A stretch of DNA of 64,000 nucleotides, from NCBI RefSeq assembly GCF_030582395.1, contig NZ_CP104381.1, positions 1,116,001-1,180,000 of the forward strand, read 5' to 3'. Below the pieces are notes generated by a model. It was not told the DNA's origin. It searched no databases and was given only the letters and a program-made list of their open reading frames with translations. The position numbers were made by a program, and so were the translations under genes. The number at the start of each line of letters is the position of its first letter. Position 1 is the stretch's first letter. Source of the stretch: Ralstonia pickettii (GTDB lineage: Bacteria; Pseudomonadota; Gammaproteobacteria; Burkholderiales; Burkholderiaceae). Below are positions 29,719 to 38,698 of the stretch, piece by piece.

Positions 29719-30798
29719 TCATTCCGCCGTTACATGCAGTTTCGTCTGCAGCCCGGCGTCGTTGCTCGAATGCGTATGCACCAGGGTCTTGTCCGGATTC
29801 GCATACCGATAGGCGCGCCGCAGCGCCATCGCCACTTCATGAAAGCCCGACAGAATCAGTTTCTGCTTGTTTGGATACAGCGCGATATCGCCCGCTGCAA
29901 ACACGCCAGGGCGCGATGTTTCGTACGCCGTTGTTTCCACCGTGATGCGGCCCGCGCGCATCTCCACGCCCCAGTTGACAATCGGGCCCGGCTCGGAAAC
30001 CAGACCATACAGGGCGATCAGTTCGTCGCAGGGCAGAACGGTTTCGCCGTCGCGCCCGCGGATGGCTGCGCCGGTGAGCGTGCCGTCGGGCGTGCTGTCC
30101 AGGCGCGAAAGCATGCCGAGCACGAAATCCATTTCGCCGGCGGCGACGGCGGCGCGCATTTCAGCGACGCTCGCATCGGCTGCACGGAAGCCCTCTCGCC
30201 GATGCACCAGTGTCACGCGTGCGGCGACTTTGCGCAGCGCGAGCGCCCAGTCGAGCGCGGAATCCCCGCCGCCGGCGATGACGACGCGCTTGCCCGCAAA
30301 GCGCGCGGTGTCGCGCACGGCATAGTGCAGATGGCGACCTTCCAGAGCGGCCGCTTCAGGCAAAGCCACACGTTGTGGGGTGAACGCACCGTTGCCTGCC
30401 GTAATGAGTACGGCGGCGCAGTCGAAGACGTCGCCGGCGCTGGTGGTGACCCGAAAGCGCCGGCCGTGCTCGCTTTCCAGTGTTTCCACGGTTTCGGCCC
30501 TGCGACCACACAGGATGGGGTAGTTGAACGGCGCGCACTGGGCCATCAGCCGGTCGACGAGTTCCTGCGCCGTGCACGAGACCAGCGCCGGGATGTCATA
30601 GATCGGCTTTTCCGGGTACAGCTCCGTGCATTGGCCGCCCGGGCGGTCCAAGGCATCCACCAGCACGCAAGACAAGCCGAGCACGCCTGCCTGGAACGCC
30701 GCGAACAGGCCGACTGGCCCGGCGCCCACCACGAGCACGTCGATACTTTGCTCCACGGGCTGGGGGGAATTGGCGACGAGTGTGGTTGCGGAAGTCAT
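29719..30798 (-). CDS. ferredoxin-NADP reductase, thioredoxin-reductase type
   Basis: 359 residues from the ATG at 30798. It has two Rossmann motifs: GAGPVG (25-30) for FAD and GGGDSALD (about 165-172) for NADPH. The CxxC of true thioredoxin reductases is missing, which marks the YumC-like ferredoxin-NADP reductase class. GVFAAGDIALYPNKQKLILSG-type residues near the C-terminus are the FAD-binding end. A longer in-frame start at 31089 lies inside the divergent RNase AM gene and is not credible. fdxA at 5810 is a possible electron partner. Confidence 0.92.
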   Translation of the reverse strand: MTSATTLVANSPQPVEQSIDVLVVGAGPVGLFAAFQAGVLGLSCVLVDALDRPGGQCTELYPEKPIYDIPALVSCTAQELVDRLMAQCAPFNYPILCGRRAETVETLESEHGRRFRVTTSAGDVFDCAAVLITAGNGAFTPQRVALPEAAALEGRHLHYAVRDTARFAGKRVVIAGGGDSALDWALALRKVAARVTLVHRREGFRAADASVAEMRAAVAAGEMDFVLGMLSRLDSTPDGTLTGAAIRGRDGETVLPCDELIALYGLVSEPGPIVNWGVEMRAGRITVETTAYETSRPGVFAAGDIALYPNKQKLILSGFHEVAMALRRAYRYANPDKTLVHTHSSNDAGLQTKLHVTAE

Positions 30799-30948
30799 GG
30801 CAAAGCGAAGGGGACGAAACAATGCGGCCACTATAGCGTGCAGCACGCGGCGCGCCGCGAACACCGCCACGGGCAGTCGGGTCTTCCGGGAGCCAACCCG
30901 TGGCGAGGCAGGGTCCCTTGTTGCGCGCCGCAGCAGTAAAATGACGGA

Positions 30949-31809
30949 ATGCCGAATATCTCTGCCGCCTCCGCCCGAAATGCCGATCTCCACTGCCATT
31001 CCACGGTGTCGGACGGCATGCTCGCGCCGCACGAAGTGGCAGCGCGCGCTGCAGCCCACGGTGTGACGCTCTGGGCCTTGACCGACCACGACGAACTGGG
31101 TGGGCAGGCCGCTGCACGCGAAGCGGCGACAGCCTTGGGCATGGACTATCTCGCGGGCGTCGAGATTTCAGTGACGTGGGCTGGACGCACGCTGCACATC
31201 GTCGGCCTCGGCATCGATCCGGAGAACGCCGATCTGGTGCAGGGGCTGGAACGCACGCGCTCCGGCCGCTGTGCGCGCGCCGAAGACATCAGCGCCGCAT
31301 TGGCCAAGCTCGGCATCGAAGGCGCTTACGAAGGTGCGCTGCGTCACGCGGGCAATCCGGACATGGTTTCGCGCACCCATTTCGCGCGCTTCCTCGTCGA
31401 GCAGGGCCACTGCCGCGACATCCACGAGGTGTTTGACCGCTATCTGGGCGATGGCAAGCCGGGCTACGTGCCGCATCGCTGGGCGCGCCTGGCTGATGCG
31501 ATCGACTGGATCAAGGGCGCGGGCGGCGTCGCGGTGATGGCGCATCCGGGGCGCTACACGTTGTCGCTGGTCGAGCACGGTGCGCTGTTTGATGAATTCA
31601 AGGCGCTGGGCGGCGAGGGGGTCGAAGTCGTCACCGGCAGCCATACCCCCGACCAGTACGCGCTGTACGCCGACGTAGCCCGCCGCTACGGCCTGCTGGC
31701 GTCGCGCGGTTCAGACTTCCATGGCCCGGGCGAGGGCCGCGTCGAACTCGGCACGCTGCCGCCGCTGCCCGATAACCTGACGCCGGTGTGGAGCCGGTGG
31801 ATGTCCTGA
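30949..31809 (+). CDS. PHP-domain 5'-3' exoribonuclease (RNase AM/YciV/TrpH family)
   Basis: 286 residues of the PHP metal-dependent phosphoesterase fold. HCHSTVSDG (15-23) is motif I, TDHD (45-48) is motif II, and DFHGPG near the C-terminus completes the metal site. In E. coli the relative (RNase AM, YciV) trims the 5' ends of rRNAs and degrades short RNA or pAp. A TAAAAT box at 30937-30942 is so close to the ATG that the message may have almost no leader. It starts a run of eight co-directional genes. Confidence 0.9.
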   Translation: MPNISAASARNADLHCHSTVSDGMLAPHEVAARAAAHGVTLWALTDHDELGGQAAAREAATALGMDYLAGVEISVTWAGRTLHIVGLGIDPENADLVQGLERTRSGRCARAEDISAALAKLGIEGAYEGALRHAGNPDMVSRTHFARFLVEQGHCRDIHEVFDRYLGDGKPGYVPHRWARLADAIDWIKGAGGVAVMAHPGRYTLSLVEHGALFDEFKALGGEGVEVVTGSHTPDQYALYADVARRYGLLASRGSDFHGPGEGRVELGTLPPLPDNLTPVWSRWMS

Positions 31810-31822
31810 CCGCGCGGCTGCC

Positions 31823-32446
31823 ATGTCCCAGTTCTTCCAGATCCATCCGACCACGCCGCAAGGGCGCTTGATCCGCCAGGCCGTGGAGATCATCCGCAGC
31901 GGTGGCCTGGTCGCACTGCCCACGGATTCCTGCTACGCGCTCGCCTGCCATCTGGACGACAAATCCGCCGTCGAGCGCCTGCGCCGCGTGCGCGGCATTG
32001 ACGAAAAGCACCACCTCACGCTGATGTGCCGAGACCTTTCCGAACTCGCCACGTTTGCGCGCGTCGACAACAAGCAATACCGTGTGCTGAAGGCGGCGAC
32101 GCCAGGGCCCTTCGTTTTCCTGCTGGAGGCGACCAAGGAAGTGCCGCGCCGGCTCTCGCATCCGTCGCGCAAAACCATCGGCCTGCGCGTACCGGAACAC
32201 GCGATTCCCCTGGCGCTGATGGCCGAGCTGGGTGAGCCGCTGCTCTCCGCGACGCTGCAACTGCCCGGCGATGACGAACCGCTCAACGAGGCCGAGACCA
32301 TTCGGGATCGGCTTGAAAAGCAACTCGAACTTGTCATTGACGGCGGCCCGGCCCCGGCAGAGCCGACTACTGTCATCGACCTGACGAGCGGCGAGCCCGA
32401 ACTTGTGCGCCAGGGCCGGGGCGATCCCGCCCGCGTGGGCCTGTAG
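31823..32446 (+). CDS. YciO/Sua5/TsaC-family protein
   Basis: A 207-residue YrdC-like domain protein. The order RNase AM (YciV) then YciO matches the E. coli neighbourhood, so it is the YciO branch rather than the essential TsaC. Family stretches GLVALPTDSCYALAC (about 29-43), LTLMCRDL and PGPFVFLLEA with HPSRKTIGLRVPEH are clear. TsaC members make threonylcarbamoyl-AMP for the t6A37 tRNA modification; activity of YciO itself is weak in published work. It starts 13 bases after the upstream gene. Confidence 0.88.
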   Translation: MSQFFQIHPTTPQGRLIRQAVEIIRSGGLVALPTDSCYALACHLDDKSAVERLRRVRGIDEKHHLTLMCRDLSELATFARVDNKQYRVLKAATPGPFVFLLEATKEVPRRLSHPSRKTIGLRVPEHAIPLALMAELGEPLLSATLQLPGDDEPLNEAETIRDRLEKQLELVIDGGPAPAEPTTVIDLTSGEPELVRQGRGDPARVGL

Positions 32447-32494
32447 GCGGGCCCTAGACACGCGCTTCGGTGGCGCCGTGCCGAGGCGCGCGCT

Positions 32495-32503
32495 TGCTAC
32501 AAT
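32495..32503 (+). promoter_or_regulatory. extended -10 box before the M50 protease gene
   Basis: TGC followed by TACAAT (32498-32503). The predicted start at about 32510 is only a few bases before the ATG at 32513, so any transcript from here would be leaderless or nearly so. No -35 seen. Confidence 0.4.
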
Positions 32504-32512
32504 AGCCGGCCT

Positions 32513-33178
32513 ATGGACCCCACACTGATCCAGAATATCGCGGTTTACGCGATTCCCGTGCTGTTTGCCATCACGCTGCATGAGGCGGCGCATGGCTATG
32601 TCGCCAAGCATTTCGGCGACGATACGGCCTATGTCATGGGCCGCATCAGCATCAATCCGCTGCGGCACATCGATCCCATTGGCACGATTGCGATGCCGTT
32701 GCTGCTGTATTTCGCCACCAAGGGTGCGTTCGTGTTCGGCTATGCCAAGCCCGTGCCAGTGCGCTTTGGCCGTCTGCGTGATCCGCGCTGGCATGGCATG
32801 TGGGTGGCGCTGGCCGGGCCCGCCACCAATTTTGTCCAGGCGATTTTCTGGGGCGTGCTGGCAGTTGTGTTTGCGGTGGGCGGCGTGAACGAGCCGTTCC
32901 TGATCGGCATGGCGCGCGCCGGCATTCTGGTCAACATGGTGATGGCGGCGTTCAACATGTTTCCGCTGCCGCCGCTCGATGGCGGGCGAGTGCTGGCCGC
33001 ACTCCTGCCGCCCCGGATGGCGCTCGGCCTGTCGCGCATCGAACCATTCGGCTTCTTCATCGTGATGGCGTTGATCATTTCCAACGTCATCACCAATGTC
33101 TGGATGCGCCCCATCATGGCGCTGCTCTTTCAACTGCTGCAGTGGATTCTGAGCCCACTGCAGATGCTGTTTTCTTGA
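32513..33178 (+). CDS. site-2 protease family (M50) membrane protein
   Basis: A 221-residue multi-pass membrane protease with the zinc motif HEAAH (23-27) and the third ligand in PPLDGGR (153-159). No PDZ domain is present, unlike RseP, so this is the short M50 type (YwhC-like). It probably cleaves membrane-embedded substrates; none is known. It is followed by trpS after 21 bases. A possible own promoter lies just upstream. Confidence 0.9.
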   Translation: MDPTLIQNIAVYAIPVLFAITLHEAAHGYVAKHFGDDTAYVMGRISINPLRHIDPIGTIAMPLLLYFATKGAFVFGYAKPVPVRFGRLRDPRWHGMWVALAGPATNFVQAIFWGVLAVVFAVGGVNEPFLIGMARAGILVNMVMAAFNMFPLPPLDGGRVLAALLPPRMALGLSRIEPFGFFIVMALIISNVITNVWMRPIMALLFQLLQWILSPLQMLFS

Positions 33179-33199
33179 GTCTTCAACTCTATTTCCCAC

Positions 33200-34402
33200 A
33201 TGTTTCCTGACCGCGTTCTCTCTGGCATGCGTCCGACCGGTGCACTGCACCTGGGGCATTACCACGGCGTTCTGAAAAACTGGGTCCGGCTGCAGGCCGA
33301 GTATCCGTGCTTCTTCTTCGTCGCCGACTGGCATGCGCTGACCACGCACTACGAGTCGCCCGAGGTGATCGAGGAATCGGTGTGGGAAATGCTGATCGAC
33401 TGGCTCGCAGCCGGCGTCGATCCGACACAGGCCACGCTGTTCATCCAGAGCCGTGTGCCCGAGCACGCCGAGCTGTTTCTGCTGCTCTCGATGGGCACGC
33501 CGCTCGGCTGGCTCGAACGTGTGCCGACCTACAAGGACCAGATCGAAAAGCTGAAGGAGAAGGACCTCTCCACCTACGGCTTCCTCGGCTACCCTCTGCT
33601 GCAGGCCGCTGACATCCTGATTTACCGCGCCGGCTTCGTGCCGGTGGGCGAAGACCAGGTGCCGCACGTCGAGATGACCCGCGAAGTTGCCCGCCGCTTC
33701 AACTACCTGTACGGCCGCGAACCCGGCTTCGAAGAGAAGGCGCTGGAGGCGGCAAAGAAACTGGGCGGCAAGCGCGCCAAGCTGTATCTGGAACTGCGCA
33801 CGGCTTACCAGGAGCGTGGTGAAGACGAAGCCCTGGAGCAGGCGCGCGCACTGCTGGCCGAATCGCAGAGCCTCTCGATGGGCGACCGCGAACGCCTGTT
33901 CGGCTACCTGGAAGGTTCCCGCAAGATCATCCTGCCCGAGCCGCAGGTGCTGCTGACCGAGGCATCGCGCATGCCCGGTCTTGATGGCCAGAAGATGTCC
34001 AAGTCGTACGGCAACACGATCCGTATGCGCGAGGACAAGGAAACCGTCGAGAAAAAGGTTCGCACCATGCCGACCGACCCGGCCCGCGTGCGCCGCACCG
34101 ATCCGGGCGACCCGGACAAGTGCCCAGTCTGGCAACTGCACCAGGTCTACTCCGACGCCGACACGAAGGAATGGGTGCAGAAGGGCTGCCGCAGCGCTGG
34201 CATTGGCTGCCTGGAGTGCAAGCAGCCCGTGATCGAGGGCATTCTGCGCGAGCAACAGCCGATGCTCGAGCGCGCTCAGAAATACATGGACGATCCGTCT
34301 CTCCTGCGCGCCATCATCGCCGACGGCTGCGACAACGCCCGGAAGGTCACGCAAGAGACCATGCGCGAGGTGCGCGAGGCGATGGGCCTGACGTACAGCT
34401 GA
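33200..34402 (+). CDS. trpS: tryptophanyl-tRNA synthetase, long form with four-cysteine motif
   Basis: 400 residues, about 65 longer than E. coli TrpS. HLGH (17-20) is the class I HIGH motif and KMSKS is at 265-269. It carries four cysteines at 308, 330, 337 and 340, spacing C-x21-C-x6-C-x2-C. This closely matches the C-x22-C-x6-C-x2-C that binds a 4Fe-4S cluster in Thermotoga TrpRS, so I infer an iron-sulfur form. It charges tRNA-Trp. The ATG lies 21 bases after the M50 gene. Confidence 0.95.
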   Translation: MFPDRVLSGMRPTGALHLGHYHGVLKNWVRLQAEYPCFFFVADWHALTTHYESPEVIEESVWEMLIDWLAAGVDPTQATLFIQSRVPEHAELFLLLSMGTPLGWLERVPTYKDQIEKLKEKDLSTYGFLGYPLLQAADILIYRAGFVPVGEDQVPHVEMTREVARRFNYLYGREPGFEEKALEAAKKLGGKRAKLYLELRTAYQERGEDEALEQARALLAESQSLSMGDRERLFGYLEGSRKIILPEPQVLLTEASRMPGLDGQKMSKSYGNTIRMREDKETVEKKVRTMPTDPARVRRTDPGDPDKCPVWQLHQVYSDADTKEWVQKGCRSAGIGCLECKQPVIEGILREQQPMLERAQKYMDDPSLLRAIIADGCDNARKVTQETMREVREAMGLTYS

Positions 34403-34412
34403 TAGGCCGTCG

Positions 34413-34979
34413 ATGTCTGCTGCCGCATCGGACCCGCATACGCTTGCTGCGCCGTCGCCCTGGGTGCTGCGCTGGGCGGCTGAACTGCCGGCGGGCGCCT
34501 GCGTGCTGGACGTAGCGTGCGGCAGCGGCCGCCACGTGCGCTGGTTGGCCACGCGTGGTTTCCGCGTGACGGGCATCGACCGTGACGCGGCGGCGCTTTC
34601 GGGCCTCGCGAGCGTTGCCCAAACCATCATCGCCGACATCGAAGGGAACCCGTGGCCGTTGCCCGCCCGGGCCACTTTCGATGCCGTCGTCGTCACAAAT
34701 TACCTGCACCGGCCGCTTTGGCCGCGCTTGCTGGCGGCAGTTGCGCCGGGAGGTCGGCTGATCTACGAAACCTTTGCCGTCGGAAACGAAACCGTCGGCA
34801 AACCGTCGAACCCGGCATTCCTTCTGGCGCCGGGTGAATTGCTTGACGCGGTGCGAGGCCAGTTGCGGGTGATCGGCTACGAAGACGGTTTTCTCGCATC
34901 GCCCCGGGAGGCTTACGTGCAGCGGGTTTGCGCGGTTCGCGAGCCTGCCGGAGCGGTGGCGCCGCGCTACGCACTTTGA
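34413..34979 (+). CDS. class I SAM-dependent methyltransferase
   Basis: 188 residues. Motif I VLDVACGSGRHVRWLA (about 31-46), an acidic loop GIDRDAAAL and VVTNYLHRPLWP after it match a Rossmann-fold methyltransferase. The substrate is not recognisable; it resembles TehB-like and small-molecule methyltransferases. It starts 10 bases after trpS and is 118 bases before dapA, so it may share their transcript. Confidence 0.85.
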   Translation: MSAAASDPHTLAAPSPWVLRWAAELPAGACVLDVACGSGRHVRWLATRGFRVTGIDRDAAALSGLASVAQTIIADIEGNPWPLPARATFDAVVVTNYLHRPLWPRLLAAVAPGGRLIYETFAVGNETVGKPSNPAFLLAPGELLDAVRGQLRVIGYEDGFLASPREAYVQRVCAVREPAGAVAPRYAL

Positions 34980-35097
34980 AGTTGCTGAGGACGGCGGCTT
35001 ACCCGTCTCTTGGCGGGTCTCAGATGTAGCGAATCCGTTCTGACGATCCGGTACAATCCGACTGTTTACGTTCACGCTTTTGTCTGCTTTCGAAACC

Positions 35098-35982
<885 letters not shown>

Positions 35983-36043
35983 TTGTTTCAAGGCGCTTCT
36001 CAGGCCCTTAAGCCATCGTTCTCATCTGAAGGATCGCAAGTCA

Positions 36044-37240
36044 ATGAAACTGCACCAAACCCGTCGCGGGGCTATGGCGACGTCCGCTCAACTGTTGCTG
36101 GCCGCGTTGTCGGTTGCCCTGATTTCCGGTTGCGATACCGTCAATGAGGTGATGCAGCCGGACCGCATCGATTACAAATCACAGGCCAAGAAGGGTCCGA
36201 CGCTCGAAGTCCCGCCCGACCTGACCGGCATCCAGGCCGATCGCCGCTATGCCGCACCCGACACGGGCACGACCACGCTGTCGGCCTACACGTCGACTGC
36301 GCCGAAGGTCACGACGCCAGGCTCGGGCACCGAGAACGTGCTGCCCGCCGTGTCCGACATGCGCATCGAGCGCGATGGCAATCAGCGCTGGCTGGTTGTG
36401 AAGACCACGCCGGACGCCCTGTGGCCGCAATTGCGCACGTTCTGGCAAGAACTCGGTTTCCTGCTGGTGATCGACTCGCCCGAGACCGGCATCATGGAAA
36501 CTGACTGGGCCGAGAACCGCGCGAAGATTCCGCAGGACATCATCCGCCGCACCGTCGGCAAGGTGTTCGATGGCCTGTACTCGACGTCGGAGCGCGACAA
36601 GTTCCGCACTCGCATCGAGAAGGGGCCGAATGGCTCGGTCGAGGTCTATATTTCGCACCGCGGCGCGCAGGAACAACTGGTGGGTTCGTCCAAGGACCAG
36701 ACGGTGTGGACGCCGCGCCCGGCCGATCCGGAACTGGAAGCGGAATTCCTCTCGCGCCTGATGCAGCGTCTGGGCGCCAGCAAGGAAGCCGCACAGCAGA
36801 AGCTCGCACAAACGCAGGCTGTGCACCCGGTGCAAGACGGCGCCAAGGCCGAGCCGGCCCCGCGTACCGGCCCGTCACTGCTGACGCAATCGAATGGCCA
36901 GCCGGCTCTGCAGGTGCCGGAACCTTTTGATCGCGCCTGGCGTACCGTGGGCCTGGCGCTGGATCGCGTGAACTTTACCGTGGATGATCGCGACCGGTCG
37001 CAAGGCGTGTACTTCGTCCGCTACGCTGACACGCGTGCCGAAGCGAATGCACCGGGCTTCTTCTCGCGCCTGTTCTCCGGCACGAAGATCGAAGACCTCA
37101 AGCGTGCCAAGCGTTACCGCGTGGTGGTGAAGGATGCCGGCTCGTCGTCGACGGTGCTGGTGCAGAACGACGATGGCTCCGCGCAGACCGGAGACATCGG
37201 CAAGCGCATCCTGTCGCTGCTCGACGAGCAATTGCGGTAA
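36044..37240 (+). CDS. bamC: outer-membrane assembly lipoprotein BamC
   Basis: 398 residues from the ATG at 36044, longer than E. coli BamC (about 344). The signal peptide ends in the lipobox ISGC (Cys30), followed by an unstructured segment (PTLEVPPDLTGIQ) and two helix-grip domains, as in NlpB. It is part of the BAM complex that inserts beta-barrel proteins into the outer membrane. It follows dapA by 61 bases. The residue after Cys30 is Asp, discussed as a finding. Confidence 0.93.
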   Translation: MKLHQTRRGAMATSAQLLLAALSVALISGCDTVNEVMQPDRIDYKSQAKKGPTLEVPPDLTGIQADRRYAAPDTGTTTLSAYTSTAPKVTTPGSGTENVLPAVSDMRIERDGNQRWLVVKTTPDALWPQLRTFWQELGFLLVIDSPETGIMETDWAENRAKIPQDIIRRTVGKVFDGLYSTSERDKFRTRIEKGPNGSVEVYISHRGAQEQLVGSSKDQTVWTPRPADPELEAEFLSRLMQRLGASKEAAQQKLAQTQAVHPVQDGAKAEPAPRTGPSLLTQSNGQPALQVPEPFDRAWRTVGLALDRVNFTVDDRDRSQGVYFVRYADTRAEANAPGFFSRLFSGTKIEDLKRAKRYRVVVKDAGSSSTVLVQNDDGSAQTGDIGKRILSLLDEQLR

Positions 37241-37274
37241 GCGGCATCATGCAGTACGGCTGCCTGGGTGGGCG

Positions 37275-38060
37275 ATGACACTGAGATTCGCCAGCCTTGG
37301 CAGCGGCAGTGAAGGGAATGCGCTGCTCGTCGAATCCGCGAGTGGGACGACGTGCACGCGCATTCTGCTGGATTGCGGATTCGGTATCCGCGAGACCGTG
37401 CGGCGGCTCGAACGGCTGGGCTGCACGCCGGAATCCCTCAGCGCGATCCTCGTAACGCACGAGCATAGCGATCATGTTGGCAGCGCCTATGCGGTCGCCG
37501 CCAAATTCAATATTCCCGTCTGGACCAGCCACGGCACGTATCGCGCGACCGAAAACCTGCGCGGCGCCGACCGTGCAGCTTTGCGTTTCTGCCGCGCCGA
37601 CGACGCGTTCTGTGTCGGCGATCTGCACATCTTGCCTTACACCGTGCCGCATGACGCGCGCGAGCCGCTGCAGTTCGTCTTCAACGATGGTGGGCGACGC
37701 TTGGGCGTGCTGACCGATGCCGGCATGTCGACGGATTATCTCTGTGCCCATCTGACGGGCGTGCATGCGCTCGTGCTCGAATGCAATCACGACCGGGAAA
37801 TGCTGGCGAACTCAGCGTATCCGTGGTCATTGAAGCGTCGTATCGGCGGGGATTTCGGTCACTTGGCCAATGACATTGCCGCTGCGATCCTCACGCGCGT
37901 GCGCCACGACGCCTTGCATACGGTCGTAGCTGCGCATCTGTCCAAGCAGAACAACACGCCGTTGTTGGCTGCCGAAGCGATTGCCGTGCCGCTGGGGGCT
38001 CGCGTTGAAGACGTGCCGATCGCGGATCAGGAAGAGGGCCTACTTTGGCGCACCGTTTGA
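37275..38060 (+). CDS. MBL-fold metallohydrolase (YycJ/WalJ-like)
   Basis: 261 residues; the ATG at 37275 begins MTLRFASLGSGSEGNALLVES. The zinc motif THEHSDH (61-67) is complete. GS/GN-rich N-termini of this kind are typical of the YycJ family, whose members have 5'-3' exonuclease activity on DNA in some bacteria. It lies 34 bases after bamC, in the same direction, and is followed by a strong terminator shared with the opposite-strand lipoprotein gene. Confidence 0.88.
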   Translation: MTLRFASLGSGSEGNALLVESASGTTCTRILLDCGFGIRETVRRLERLGCTPESLSAILVTHEHSDHVGSAYAVAAKFNIPVWTSHGTYRATENLRGADRAALRFCRADDAFCVGDLHILPYTVPHDAREPLQFVFNDGGRRLGVLTDAGMSTDYLCAHLTGVHALVLECNHDREMLANSAYPWSLKRRIGGDFGHLANDIAAAILTRVRHDALHTVVAAHLSKQNNTPLLAAEAIAVPLGARVEDVPIADQEEGLLWRTV

Positions 38061-38163
38061 GGGCGTCAGGTCCGTCCGAAGCGGCTTGTAAGATTCAGAA
38101 ACAACTTTGTATGGCGGAAGGGCGCGGCGTTGCGGCTGTATTGAGACCTAGATTGCACCCATG

Positions 38164-38192
38164 AAAAAAGCCGACCCGAAGGTCGGCTTTTT
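38164..38192. terminator. bidirectional terminator between the MBL gene and the Ala-rich lipoprotein gene
   Basis: A near-perfect stem (38169-38176 with 38181-38188) and a CGAA loop, with a run of A before and T after. It can end the + strand MBL transcript and the - strand lipoprotein transcript. Confidence 0.85.
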
Positions 38193-38210
38193 GTCTCGCG
38201 AGAAACGCGA

Positions 38211-38459
38211 TTATTGCTTAGCAGCCGGAGCCGAAGCGTCAGCAGCCGGAGCCGAAGCAGCCGGAGCCGAGGCGGCGGCGTCCGAGGCAGCCGGGGCGGC
38301 CGGAGCTGCAGCAGCGTCCGAAGCAGCCGGTGCCGGAGCAGCAGCGGCGGGAGCCGAGGCTTCCGGAGCAGCAGCCGGAGCAGCAGCTTCTTCCTTCTTA
38401 CCGCAAGCAGCCAGAGCCACAGCAGCCATCAGCGAGGCGATCAGGAGAGACTTTTTCAT
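38211..38459 (-). CDS. small Ala/Pro-rich lipoprotein
   Basis: 82 residues. A signal peptide ends in the lipobox LAAC (Cys19), followed by GKKEE and then about 55 residues made almost only of Ala, Pro, Ser, Asp and Glu. No folded domain is visible, so it is probably a flexible surface- or membrane-anchored peptide. Similar short Ala-rich lipoproteins are common in Burkholderiaceae. It has its own strong promoter (38606-38634) with a leader of about 140 nt and is followed by a good terminator. Function unknown. Confidence 0.82.
   Translation of the reverse strand: MKKSLLIASLMAAVALAACGKKEEAAAPAAAPEASAPAAAAPAPAASDAAAAPAAPAASDAAASAPAASAPAADASAPAAKQ
38225..38395. repeat. low-complexity repeat inside the Ala-rich lipoprotein gene
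   Basis: Short variants of CCGGAGCCGAAGCAG recur across the coding region. They encode Ala/Pro/Ser/Asp units and make the gene prone to slippage. Confidence 0.7.
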
Positions 38460-38511
38460 TTTTTCGATCCTTAAACTGAATATGGAAAGCGAACAACAGA
38501 AAGGGCGATGA

Positions 38512-38529
38512 ATAATTACCGGTAATTAT
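38512..38529. promoter_or_regulatory. 18-base perfect palindrome in the lipoprotein leader
   Basis: ATAATTACCGGTAATTAT is perfectly palindromic and AT-rich in a GC-rich setting. It lies 52 bases before the lipoprotein start and about 70 bases after the predicted transcription start. It could be an operator. Confidence 0.55.
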
Positions 38530-38605
38530 CGCTCAGGTACTACACCTTCTTCTATGCTGGCAGCCAAGCCACACGAGGGCTGCTCGGCTTGCAAGCTAGC
38601 GTCGG

Positions 38606-38634
38606 ATTATAGCGACCTTTACCTACCCTGTGTA
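38606..38634 (-). promoter_or_regulatory. sigma-70 promoter of the Ala-rich lipoprotein
   Basis: On the minus strand TACACA (38634-38629), a 17-base spacer and TATAAT (38611-38606). The predicted start leaves a leader of about 140 nt. Confidence 0.65.
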
Positions 38635-38698
38635 GCGGAGTCGGGCCCGACGCACGTTCGATTCAAACGCTTTTGTAACGATCTGTTTCAACACGAAA

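Noticed and set aside
31631..34696. A 1021-codon open frame on the minus strand opposite RNase AM, yciO, M50 and trpS
   Set aside because: It is His/Arg/Gln-rich with no recognisable domain and lies opposite four clear genes; a typical shadow frame of high-GC DNA.
38161..38511. A plus-strand Ala/Gly-rich frame opposite the small lipoprotein
   Set aside because: The minus-strand frame has a signal peptide, lipobox, promoter and terminator; the plus-strand frame starts within the terminator hairpin.
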